Shown piece by piece: positions 36,001 to 48,133 of a stretch of DNA of 64,000 bases (its first letter is position 1; every line of letters begins with the position of its first letter). A program made the translations under genes and the position numbers. The notes below the pieces were generated by a model. It saw only the letters and a list, made by a program, of their open reading frames with translations, had not been told where the DNA came from and did not search any database. The stretch is taken from NCBI GenBank assembly GCA_040954595.2, contig CM082594.2:5084001-5148000 (forward strand), in the 5' to 3' direction. The stretch comes from Balanoglossus misakiensis (lineage: Eukaryota; Hemichordata).

Positions 36001-39000
36001 CCAGCTATATCTTTTTATGAGCACAAGCTACATCAATGGGATCAGCTAAAAATTAACCAGTACCAACCTTGGAGACATCTGTTTCCTTTGGCATCCACCA
36101 CAGACTCAATGCTCATTTTGGAACATTCTGAAAACACATGGTTGTTGTGTTGGTTACCGCCCGTCGCCATGGAGTACATCAAATAGTTTCCCTTGTCACC
36201 ACCGGGGGAGCACTTGCGTGATATCGGATCATGCTACGAGGGGAAGAGTTGGTGAAGAATTATTAGTTGTTCTTCCGTGTTCATACTGAATGCAATAATT
36301 ACACAAGATACTGAGAGTGCAAGTGATCTGGGTATTTCCTTTTACAAACTCAATTATGGCATTTCTGGTGTTATTTCTGTTGCTTGTCTGCAACAATGTA
36401 TCTCTCATGAACATGTCTGAACATTATTCTGTTTTATTAAATACTTTTGCAAGCACCAACCCAAAAAATACCCATTTATGAATCTTGGTCATCTTTTTAT
36501 ACATCCCACCGACCAATTCCATTTACTACAAAGCCATCAACTTACTGGAGCACCGAAGCTATGTCCAAGTTCATGTGTCAATGTGACTGCCGATATCCTC
36601 ATCGGAAGTCTTTTACCGAAATTCTGCAGCGTTATCACAGCTGTGTTCAAATTGCGATCTTTGTTATCAGCTCTCACCTTCACTCTGTACTGACATATAC
36701 CTGAAACATCGGGAAAATAAAATAAATCGCTAAAAAATTATCACTACTTCAAATTTTGAAGTGATGAAATATATTTTTTTGCCGACTAATGAATTACTGC
36801 CTCCTTAACCCTTAAATTAACCCTCGTTACCTCCTGCTGGTCCATGCCATGTGGAATAGCCAATCCATGCGAGTCCAAGAACGCCATTTCGGAAGTCACG
36901 GAATGTGAACAGAACTCCTAGACAGTATCTATTAAAATTGTACTCTGAAAACTGATTCAGAACATCTTCTATTCCATCTCTGGTGTTTGGCATGGTGTAG
37001 TAGGGGCTCTTTGCATGTTCAAACACAGTGGCCCCAGCAACAGAGAATCCAATGTTGTCGGCTGAAACAGATAACAGAAAAAAATGTAAAACTCGTGCAC
37101 AGATTTTCAGAAAAAAAAAGAAATCTTTTGAATGTTTTCGTTCTTCAGAAATCCAAACTTGAGAACAAACCTGAAATCATAATGAACTTCTTTTAATCAT
37201 TACAATGAAGTTTTAGGTATTTGGTTACTATATGATATGTAAGAAACCCTTATCTGTGAAAAAAGTCGTCCATGTTTCTCAAACTCATCAACATCATTAA
37301 ATATGATTATTTCCGCTGCAAGGTGTAAGAAAATTCCCAGACATCGTCCTCACCAACACCGTCTTGGTCGAAGTCAGCAGCTCTGAAGATGTCATCAGCT
37401 TCTTGAATGTGATACAACATTTCTTTCAGGGCCTTGCTGGAACTGCTACCCGCTACGTCTTTATAAAAGGTGTGATCTGCCACAAGATAAAGAGGACAGG
37501 TCCTCATGACGTTTTTCCCTGCCGCTCTTCGGGTTCTGGAAAATCTTGCGCCATTGTAGAGTGGCGTTTCTGCATGAAAGGCTGGAGTTCCATTGTTTGT
37601 CTTGTGGTTATAAAGTCTCTGAGCTGGAGCCTTGGCTTTTAAGTCTGTATTTGGAATTTCATCATATCCGTCGAATATGTTTCCGTAGTCAGCACGGTTG
37701 GAAGGATACTGTTCAAAATGGCCGCCGTGTACAATTGGTCGTGTGTCCATCTGCATTTTATGGAGTTTTTTTCTCACTCCATCCTGGAGGCCGCAGGGTT
37801 CCTTCATTTCTGCATCGCTGAACTTCACATCTCTAGCTTTGTATATCACAGAATGAAAGCCAGGGGTGTCGTTGAGATATCGGTCTGCCGGTTCTGTATG
37901 GTAGATTTCTGTGTCGGTTTTGATCACACCTTCGAATATACCATCTGTTAGGTGGCCATGAACAGTAGATGTTGGCTCATCTGAAAAAAAAGCGAAAGAA
38001 AGATCTCTTCAAACTGCAAGATATTACCATGATTTGTGTGTCATAGATATGCTTCAATTTAACCATTACTACTGAGTTACCACAAACATACAAATACTCA
38101 CACAACTAATTTCATGTTTTAAATAGTTTTCTATACCTGTGATAACTGCAATTTGGTTTATAAACATTGGATATATACAAGAACTTTTTATCTACTTGCC
38201 TTCCAAGATTCCTTTATACACATCTGTAGTTTCAGGTTTGATCAAATTTGTAACAATGTTTTTCTCTCCAACCACAGATAAGGATGCTCCCTGTGCAAAC
38301 AGTCTTGTATTTCTTGACAGACTAAGTTTAAAATTCCTGAAACAAAAAAGAAATGAGTCTCATTTTTGGAATGAAACAATTTTCGATATTAAACCATGAT
38401 CTTTCAATTGTAATTTCATATGTGATGGCGTAGAACTTTCTAGGTATTATAATCATATTGCAATGAATGCAGACAAATTCAAAGTCAAATTCCTACCTTT
38501 TGAATGCCTTAAAGTTCACTTTCAAGACAAATACACCATCATCGCCATCTCTTTTCTGTCTCTCACAACCTTGCCCAGGACTCTGCAACCTTTCATAGTT
38601 CAGAGGCTCATAGTATTTTACATAGGGATGAATTGGCACCAGTTTCTCTGCCAGATAGATCAAGTTCAGTTTAGATATCAGGCTTACACGTTTCATTGTT
38701 TGGTACGGGTTGTTTAATTGTACAATGTATAAACTAAGGCATTGGTGTACACGTACATTACATTCGCAAAAAAGACATCTAATATCACAAATCAGCAACG
38801 GGCATGCAATGCAATGCCAACTGTGCTCCTGAGACTTGAAGCAGTGACTTGAGAATTGATAAGCCCACTTTCATTGCATCGATCTCCACTTGTTACTCTT
38901 TCAGTCTTTTGCGATGGAAAACGTTGTGCGAAGGATCTGAAGTAAACGTCTACTCACCCTTGGTGGGAGAAAATCCACCAGTGCTGATCGGCCAATATAT

Positions 39001-39039
39001 CAAGAAGAAGAAAGATAGTGTAACCAGCCGGTAAATCAT
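32878..39039 (-). CDS. ADAM10: ADAM10-like membrane metalloprotease with CUE-like cytoplasmic tail
   Basis: Minus-strand exons: 39039-38958, 38647-38497, 38336-38200, 37980-37354, 37061-36831, 36700-36546, 36233-36068, 35760-35601, 35390-35286, 35123-34946, 34684-34585, 34377-34257, 34060-33766 (or -33931), 33625-33508, 33035-32878. Phases close; about 927 (or 872) residues. Order: signal peptide 1-21; prodomain with a cysteine-switch-like EPCGLQ and RTRR furin site (272-275); catalytic domain with HELGHSFGAPH (452-462) and LMYSMATGG Met-turn; disintegrin (CGNGIVEEGEVCDCG); Cys-rich stalk; transmembrane helix from about 738; tail. TEPADRYLND, FHSVIY and GVLGLAWIG place it with ADAM10/Kuzbanian, not ADAM17. 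Family members shed Notch and other ectodomains. The tail lacks the proline-rich motifs of vertebrate ADAM10 and ends in a CUE-like fold (exon 15). Intron 3 has a GC donor; intron 9 is AT-AC. Confidence 0.92.
35124..35285 (-). other. AT-AC, U12-type intron in the ADAM10-like gene
   Basis: On the minus strand the exon ends TACTGCAA and the intron begins ATATCCTTTTT, the exact minor-spliceosome donor consensus. Near the 3' end TTCCTGAAC (35140-35132) matches the U12 branch site, 9-10 nt before the terminal AC. Splicing here gives YCNGLSPSCPD, the expected disintegrin sequence. No GT-AG alternative keeps the frame: reading through hits TAG within seven codons. Confidence 0.88.
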
Positions 39040-39250
39040 CTTACAGAGTTACAGTCGAAGATAGCAATCGTCGATCGTAGATCATGCACAGCAACCGGCA
39101 ATGCATATGGCCATTTGGGTAGGAACGGGAAAAAACGAGACAGCTGAACGATTTCTCTGTAATTTGAGATCTTTTCACCAAAGCAGCGGCACAGAGACAG
39201 TCGTCAATTACCAAGGAAACTTCAAACAACTTCCTGTCCGATGGTTTTTT

Positions 39251-39294
39251 ATGCGCATGCTCATGCCCCACAATTCATCGCGCGAAATCGCGCG
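39251..39294. promoter_or_regulatory. CpG-rich promoter core of the ADAM10-like gene
   Basis: TGCGCATGCTCATG resembles an NRF1 site and is followed by a CGCGCGAAATCGCGCG palindrome, about 210-255 bp upstream of the ADAM10-like ATG. Such CpG motifs are rare elsewhere between genes in this window. Assignment is by position and motif only. Confidence 0.45.
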
Positions 39295-41999
39295 GAGCCG
39301 GCCGGTGAACTTGCGCACTTCTTTAACATGCCCATATTTGGATAAACAAACAGGAAGAACTGTACACCTGGGTGAGATATGTTCTCAACATCTGTCTCAT
39401 CAAGTTTGTCCAAAAACGAAAGAAACGTATACTTTCCCAAAAGGCCAGAAGACGACTAGCGCCCTCTTGCGACAATGGTAATTCTGCAGCTCAGACAGAC
39501 AGACAGATTTCAGCCTGCAACTATGACATCACACGCACTCAATTGTAATCACTGGCCTCAAAAACTAACAAACACAGAACACACACAAATGGAATTGAAA
39601 ACATATAGCATTAGTTTTTATTAAACAAAAACTAAATAAATACAGGACACAGATCATCACTTTCACATAACAAACTGTGCCTTCAAAAATGTTTTGATTT
39701 GGTACAGCAGTTTTTACAAGCAGAACAGTGGAATAAAACTTACATTTCATGGTTCTCCATTACACATAAAATATCTCAATGAAAAAAGGGTTTCCCTCAG
39801 TAGGGAATAAATGTCATTGTGAGTAAGAGCGTCAATTGAGTGTAATCCAGGCCATCCCTTTGTTTATAGATGCAAAGTCAACCCATTTTGTTATTTGCAT
39901 CAACTTACTGGCATATCTTAAATTTCATTTCTGCTCCACATTTTTCATTAAAAGAACATCACTTAGGTGAATACAGACAGTCATTACAAGATGTGAAAAT
40001 ACAATGGGGAAATTTTTTTTAACATGGATCGAGTGAAAGCAAGAAGCCACTGAGATGATTAAAAAACCCTGAAATACAGTAAAGAAATTGCTGATTACAA
40101 AGTAATTTTTGACATCGTTTCCTGACAATTAGACGTGAGTGCATGAAACTTCAATTTAATAATAACAGAAGTTTACAATTTGTTTTTTTGAAAACATCCA
40201 AAAATATGTGCTGAAGACACAAACGTTTTGATGTTTTAGAAATTATGGCTGAGCGTTTAACTACTCAAGGACCAGCACGGAACTGGAAAACTTTAGTAGA
40301 AAAGATGTAAGATATGTGCATCATTAGAAACAGAATTTTACCTTCACTGAAAAAACTATCACAAAGAAGTACTGTCATGAAAATACCACAATGCTCATTT
40401 TCTGATATACAAAGAAATCAACATTTCACAGAAGTACACTAAATTTATTCCTTACAACGTTACCATGACTACGAACAAAACTTGGAACAGCTACAGATAA
40501 TAACAGGCGCCATAGATTTTTCACCAGTCCAAAATTTTCTCTGCACATATATTTAGCGGTACAGTTGGAGAACTCTGCACCCACCCATCCAAGCAGCAAA
40601 CTCCAAATTCACATGAACAGAAGTACAAAATGCTCCCTATCTCAATGACAATTCATAATATGACTGGTGCAAAATCATGACCCCCTAAATTACTGCTAAT
40701 TCATCAAGCTTCTTCCCTTACAGTGAAATGAGAAGTAAGCTACGATTATAGACATTTATTGTACGAAAATACTTTCTAGTTTGAAATGTCATTTATCTAA
40801 TATCAATGCTCTGAATAGAAATGGTGTACATAACTTTTGAGCATCTTTATTTACAGTCCAAGTCTCAAATCTGACAAGGGGTATCTTTATAAATGTTCAT
40901 TTATTTGTCTAAATGTTCATTTAGGTAAACTAAGAGCACACTTTGATGTTTCACTCCCAAGTACCCTGACAAGTCAACAATCCAAAACTAGAAATTATAG
41001 AAAGAAATCATGGGAGTGGGCGATGGTAATCGGTGCTATAATCGTTGCAACTGACACATTTTAAGTTAAAACAACAACTTTCAAGCAATTGACAAATTGA
41101 ATGTAACTTTACACTTGTACAAAAAAAACAAAAAATATGCCCTCCTGGGCACTCAGGGGCAGGTATTTTTGAAAGCTTCAGACCCAAGCACTGGAAAAGA
41201 CAAACCAGAGACACTATGTTGGCTGTATTCCTCTGCAAGTGATCTTCCCACACGACCTTTCGACGCCAAAAGTTTAATGGAAAGAGTGGAAGTAAAAATC
41301 CATCATTTTTAATCTTATTTGCACATGTATTCAGCCCGAAATCTGAAAGCATGTTTATGACATTTTAATTGACAAATGGCCTCTTATTCAAATCATCGCA
41401 CCAATTAAAATAAATTACAGCAAACCTGTACGGACTTGCCCACTGTAACATATTACGTTACAGAAATTAATGTATTTGCCAAAATTTCTCTTTCGTTAAT
41501 GAATTACATGTACCAGCAATAGTACTGTATGCTTTGATGTAAGACAGAGACTGAAAATATATTTTTAGTTCTTTCCAAATGACATTTTTATGGTTGGCTT
41601 TGATATTCTCAGTATCATCTTTTAAATATGATCATCGGAGACAGACAGATTATGGAAATTATTTTAAAGAGTTTTAAACAAACAGATGTCATAACAAGAT
41701 TTGAATTTAAACATGTAGAATTTATTAAATCTTTAAATTGTACATAGATAGCAAGCAGAGACTCACATTTATCGAAAATTGCTTAGGCAGAGGTGACTGA
41801 ACACTACCACCAACGTACAGGAAGAAACCACTCGTTATTACGCAGGTCAAAGGTCACAGACTGAAGACTCCACACAGGTCAGAGGTCATGAATCACCCGG
41901 GTCATAGACAGTTTTCCGTAGCTTGGAGCTGAAGCTTTGAGGAAAATAACACGGTATAAAAAATAAAGGGGCTCGACAACTGACTGAACTATCTACCCC
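39295..41999. other. Probable TMED7 3'UTR and spacer
   Basis: AT-rich, no ORF with family motifs. Several minus-strand AATAAA signals occur, the farthest at 39622-39617, consistent with a 3'UTR of up to 2.4 kb for TMED7. Exact end unknown. Confidence 0.45.
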
Positions 42000-44350
42000 T
42001 TAGATGTTACCTGATGGAGGCCTTTTCTCTGTGAAAAAGCTCCTTAAAATAATGATCTGTCCTAGGGATACTACGAGAATAACAACTGCCTGTCCTATCG
42101 ACCAATATTGAACGCGTTCGTTCATGTGTTCCGCTCGGATGCGACCCTGTGCTTCGCGTAGTCTGAAATGAGTTTGGTAATCGGTGACGACCTTCAGGGA
42201 CTCGTGGATTGTCACACATGACGTCTCCATCTGGAAGAAGGATGGGTAGAAAAAGTTACGTTAGTATAATTGACAGTTCCCTGGATAATCTGTAATGTGT
42301 TGTTGAGCTTAAGATTTCCATAGCAGGCTGTCTCAATAGAATATCTGAGAACAGAACCCCATGCTTTGAAGTTACAGTACTGCTTGTGTGAATGGATTTT
42401 AGCCTGAGGTAGCTCTGTGTGACCATCACCAATTCCACATCACACTGAAAATTCAAACATGCGACCTGTTAATCATTACCCTGGGAAAATTTCTATCGCG
42501 ACGGCACGTAAATAACCACATTAGCATAAATACAGTATGGTTTTCCACAAACATTTATTGATTTCTGATAATTGACTTGTCCATATGTACATGTATGCGT
42601 ACACAGTGGAAGTGAATTCATCTATCAATCAATCCACCCACGTGTACATGTAACTGTGCAACGCTGGCGTCCGCTAGGTGATTGATTTTACCTCATGCTG
42701 GCAGTAACAACAAGCCAACCCACATTTGCAACAGTACATTTTACTGTAGATATATCTCACTGAGTTATATTAATTTATAGTAGATATACTTCATTCAAAC
42801 AGTACACCCGTACTCATGAAGCTTAGCTATAAACGTTCATTTGGAGAGCTGGTATTATTGACTTCACATATCAATCAACAATTTGTTTTAGCAAAGCTTG
42901 TTCGAAATAGAAATCAGAAAACGGTACCTAACATGTACAAGCAGATGTTGAAATTTGCCTACTTTTGATGTTACTGATTTCAACCAGATTTTAAAACGTG
43001 TTCATCTCGGCCGCTACCATATGGTCAATTAGAGCTTTTGTCGAGATGTTTTCACATATAAGTAACTTGTCTGTATAAAAACTCTGGCAATATTGCTGTT
43101 TCACTGATATTCCAAGGTCAATCCCTATATAGGGATATTCCTGCTGTTTCCCTATTTTTTATAGTGTGACTTGGGTGTATGAAGTGTATTTGCACTAGCA
43201 ATAAAAGTGATGTTGATCATTAGAGCACTTCTCTCGTCCTGTTAGCTAGCAGGATCACATTTCTGTGAATACAACCGACACTCGTCTAGATAATATTCCT
43301 GTGAGTAAGGTGAGGGTAGTGCTCCAATAACCAACACTGAATGATGGAGTTGAATATTGTAATTATTCAATATATCTTACCGATGTCATAGCAGTTGCCT
43401 GTTCGCCCATCTCGTTGAAGAGTGGTGGGTCATCGCCGACCATTAAATCAAAATACACAGTCTTATGTGCAAATGTAGAAAATTCATTGCTAAAACAAAA
43501 TTTATACACTCCGTTCACACTGGCAGTCCACGTGACGCTGTCATACTGTTTCTTGGTCTGTTTATATACAACTTCCCCATACGGCGATTCGACTTGCACG
43601 TCTACATCGTACCTCCCACCAGTAACCACCTGCAAGAAAACAGAGAAAGGGGATTTCAGGTTTTCTTTAAGTATGAGACAAATTAATACAACATCAAAAT
43701 TTAAATAGTTTTGTAGTGTAACATGAAACGCCAATAATTTTAAGGGAATATAAATATTACATGTCACATTTTTTACATGTTCTGCTATAGCCCAGGGCTG
43801 TGAAACTAACATCAAACCTGCACCAGATGCAATGCAGTTCCTGGCTCAGTCAATAGAAAGCAATTACATCCGGTAGTACAGAAGAGAAATCAGTTGGTGT
43901 GTATGTTTGATTTAGAACCACGGTAACTTCTTTTGGTAATACCACTGGCTGAATCTAACTAGGATCAACCTCAGGTTCATGCGAGGTCATAACAACAAGG
44001 CGCCAGTGGAGGGGCTGAGGGGTCACCCCACACCAGCTGGCCAGCTGGGGTCGTACGGAGAATGTCCTCTTAGTAAACAAAAGATAGTGCGAGCGCATCC
44101 CGCAATCACGACTGCGTGAAACATGTGAGTCTGATTTGAATGGCGATGATTTCAATCAGATCCGGAACCATCTGTGATGTCGTGCAACATTACATACCTG
44201 ATATTCGAGCGTCGCTCTTACATCTTTGTCAACTTCTTCGTAGAAACATTGTTTTGCATTATCAGGCAACTCGAACGTCAGCTCCACGGCATGTGATAGT
44301 ACACAGATCAGAAACACTGTCAACAGCCACAATAACCAATTCCTCACCAT
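42000..44350 (-). CDS. TMED7: p24 family cargo receptor, TMED7/TMED3 type
   Basis: Minus-strand exons 44350-44198, 43629-43381, 42230-42000; all phase 0; 210 residues (TMED7 about 224). N-terminal signal peptide ([18 protein letters not shown]), GOLD domain ([47 protein letters not shown]), coiled coil ([20 protein letters not shown]), one transmembrane helix ([20 protein letters not shown]), and a short tail [13 protein letters not shown]. The FF and KR pairs are the COPII and COPI binding signals of p24 proteins, which cycle between ER and Golgi. The [12 protein letters not shown] sequence points to TMED7/3. A donor-like GGTAACA overlaps the last codons, so an alternative C-terminus is possible. 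CDO1 lies upstream on the same strand. Confidence 0.95.
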
Positions 44351-47300
44351 TCTATACGCTCAGTCGGCCACCGGGTGTTACAAGGTTTTCTCTGGGAATC
44401 ATAAAATATGTTTAAATTCCCTAAAACATTCACAGACCTCTGATATCACCGGTACTTCTCATTCAAAATGGCGGTCACCGCAACGTGGCAGGTGAGAAAG
44501 TACCAGGATGATGACCTCGGGTCATGACCTTAAAGCCCCCTAGGCTGAGATTGTTCATTTCGAAACTGATCAGGCTGAAATTTATCCGGTGTACCCATTT
44601 AAACTTGCATTTTTAGTCAAATATTGTTCATTTGAACAATTCCAAATCGCTATATACTCTAAGCAAGCAATGCATTGGCCACAAATGCCATGGTGTAGAC
44701 GAGAAATTACATGTACTCGCTTTGCCAATAATATTGTCCTTTCAATTTATGTTTTACATGTATGCAACTTCCATGGGATCTCAATGATTGAATTAATATT
44801 TTGCACTTGAATAATTTGACAAACAGGCAGCAAGACCACCCCTGCCCCGCCCCACACACGTGGAGAAGAAGCCACGTCACCCTTTCATACCGCCCTCTAC
44901 AGTCCATTGCAACTTTAACTCTTGTGTTTTTCAAATTGGGTATGAAAGCTATCATATTCCCCCTTTTGACAACTTCTTGTGTCATTTTGATAGCTTTGCA
45001 GCACAAACTTGTATCTCCACATCTTCTGGCCATTTTTCAGCATTTTTGTATATTGTAATTTCTTCTTTTACTTCATAAAGCATGATGAATTATGTATATA
45101 AACCATATGGTATAAAATTTATTGTTGTCAAGTATTGGTCCATGTCCACTATTGCTATAATGGCCATGGCACATCCAAGTGAAACCGGTTGCAGCCAGCT
45201 AAGTGTGATGCATCAACAGTGGCAAGGCCACAGGATTCATCCCCACTCCATTGTAAACATCATCAGACTGCCTTGGTCTGTTGAATTTGTTATGAACCAA
45301 ACCTTCGGAAACAATACCCGACCTACTTCTGCTCTGAGGGAAGCGCCAACTTATTTGCGTATGAATAAACACTGGCTTCGTTTTTTGAGCAGTGAAGCGC
45401 ATTGTGTTCGCTTTGCTTCGACTCCCGCCAAATCGAACAAACTACCAACATTACTCGCAAACTGATTATTCTACTAGTGGTATTTAGTGCTCATCATTTT
45501 CAAATCAGTATAACGCGTTGGTAAATTCACAAACTCAACTACAAAATGTACTTTTCCACACTTGTACTGCATACACAACTCGTAGCCAATGAATACTTGC
45601 CCATTATTTAGCAAACTGATTATTCTACATACATTATAGACATGACTATGTCTTCCCATACTTTTACAAAAACACTACACAAACAATGTTATATACATTT
45701 CATGTCATCTAGAAGCTACTGAAGGTTCAGGAACTTCCAGTCATGACCAGTATTTATTTTAAATTACCCAATTCAGACCATTACACTTTCTACAAGTCAC
45801 AGATATGAAATAACATATATGAATTTCACTGTGATTTCACCTTCATTAACAAATACAGTCATACAATTGCATTCTTGTTTTTGTAAAATATACTTAGACC
45901 TGTACACTGGCTGTTTTTTAATAATTGTTCATGATACAAAAAATTATCACTGCATAGCTTGAGGGCAAAAATAGGCCTCTATATATTCTACAACAAAATC
46001 GCTGCAATTCAGCATTTTGCAAAAAACAAACACAAACAATATAGCCGTTTTAAAATCGCTACAGGATTTTGCAAACAAAATTGTTTTGTTTTTTCTTTAT
46101 GGCAGAAGGTTAATTAAAACATTCAGTTAAATCACCCAGGAATGAATGAAAATATTTACACAGTTGAGAAAATGCTCAATATGTCTGACATCTCGCATTT
46201 TCATATCTGGCAAGAGAAATTTGTAAAGAGTTAATGGATATGTTGCCATTTTTTTTATTAGTTTTGTTTATCCTCATAAAGCCAAGCATCATACCTTGGC
46301 ATCTCCTTAACTATAACCAACACCTAGAGAAGGTTAAGAGTGTACCAAGCCTTAAACATACCAAACAAAACAGTGTTCTTACACTCAACGCAAATCTAAA
46401 TCAAGGACCTTCCCCAACGTTCTCAGTGAATTTCAAGCAAATTTTAGGGGTACAACATGTTACTTCAAGAAGTGACTGACTGTGCAGTGTATATTTCTGT
46501 CAATTTCTTACTTCATGATCGTAGGGCATTTTTGACAGCGTAAGATGCAAAATCAATTATCAAGGACTTTCCAGGAATGATATTCCTGAAGCACATACAC
46601 AACCCAAGGTAAAATCTGTCTGTTATATGTTTTTGCTATACAGTACAAATAAAACTACCCCTAAGCTGATATGCACGATGAATTGGAATCAAGCTCCCAG
46701 AAACCATTTCCAAGTACTATACAATATTCCCTATCAAAATAAATATATAGGCAGTTTCTGATTATAACATATGTGTACATTCACTGGAAGCATTGGCAAA
46801 AAAAATGTAATACGGGTTAGCATTTCAAAGGATTGGGGTTGATATTAAACACAAATTATTCATACTCTGTTGCTAAACCTGTAACATCATAGACTGCACC
46901 CCAGTAACTATGTTAGATTCTGATTCTGTCTGTTTTCCTGTCAGAAAAACCTTGAATATTGAAGGATCATGTAAATATGTGCGACATGCTGACAGCGCTG
47001 GAGATCGCAGACACTCTCTGGAGATGCTGGAAGGTCTAGTTGTTTTCTGGTGGCATGACTGCAGATTTACACGTATCCTTGCCCTGTGGTGAGATAAAAA
47101 TCACAAAAATTCAGTGTGGTAAAAGCTAATGAAAGAAAGGTTTCTGAAATCAGAAATAGAACACTTACACACACCATTGGAGAAAATAACACTCTGACAA
47201 AAATTTGTGTTGCAAATGAAATGCACATGTCCAAATGTATTACTATTAAAAGATCAGGAAAGTTGATTAATTTTGTTTTTCATAATGGGGCATGATGTAA

Positions 47301-48133
47301 GTGAAATGTAATGTTGGCATCAAGCCGATGTGTGGATGCTTTCATGTCGCAACACTCGAGTGGCAATATTCCAAAATACCACAGCTGCTAAGTAGCACAG
47401 ACACTGTGATAAACAACAAATTTACACGTTGTAAATTAACCCAGTTGTCTGACATTGGAGTCCTAATAACCCACTAAACCAACTCGAAAAGAAACTGAAC
47501 AATCCCGAAAGATTAAAAACAATTCATTGATTCTAGAAATTTTGTAGGTCACAAACTGAAAGTGCATCGATGTTGTTTGCGACCACAGGCTGGCTTGGAG
47601 CCAGACCATGAAGAATGAGGCACTCTGGTGTACAATGACATGGTGTTACGTTTGTCTGGCCCATTGCCAAGATCACGAAAAACCAGCACACGACATCAAC
47701 AATAACATGGAGGTCAACTGGTGTCAAACTCATGTCAAGACCCTGCCAAGGTCATTCTTTTATAGTCCACATTCCCCTTTAACAGTCACTGATCAGTAGA
47801 ATCTCACAGAGGGTCTTTAAAATCGCAACATGTTTCATCGAGTGTCAACATCCAATATGTCAATAATTCATACTATTAATTCAGTACATGTGACATGGGA
47901 CAGATGATACACTGTACCTATATGTATGCATTAAATAAACCATTAGTTATGTTGGAAAGCCTTCGTCCAAGCTTAATTTTCACTTTTTATGACAATATTC
48001 TATCGTTTTTCAACTTCCAGTACAGAATATGGGTGTAATACACAACTGAAGGTCGTACAGACAAATGTATTGATCTGTACAAATCAATTAAGTAGCACAA
48101 GGTGATATTACAATCTACTCTTACAATACTTAC
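44351..48133. other. TMED7 promoter and CDO1 3' region
   Basis: The TMED7 promoter is probably within 44351-44500. The remainder is AT-rich, with no ORF carrying recognisable motifs. It should contain the last short coding exon and 3'UTR of CDO1, which I could not pinpoint. Confidence 0.45.

Noticed and set aside
36831-37980. Assignment of the protease to ADAM17/TACE
   Set aside because: TEPADRYLND, FHSVIY and NGVLGLAWIG match ADAM10 motifs, and the prodomain ends with an RTRR site in the ADAM10 position.
47987-48133. CDO1 C-terminal extension of about 48 residues by reading past the exon 4 donor
   Set aside because: A strong GTAAGT donor sits exactly where human CDO1 is nearly complete; the extension shows no CDO similarity.
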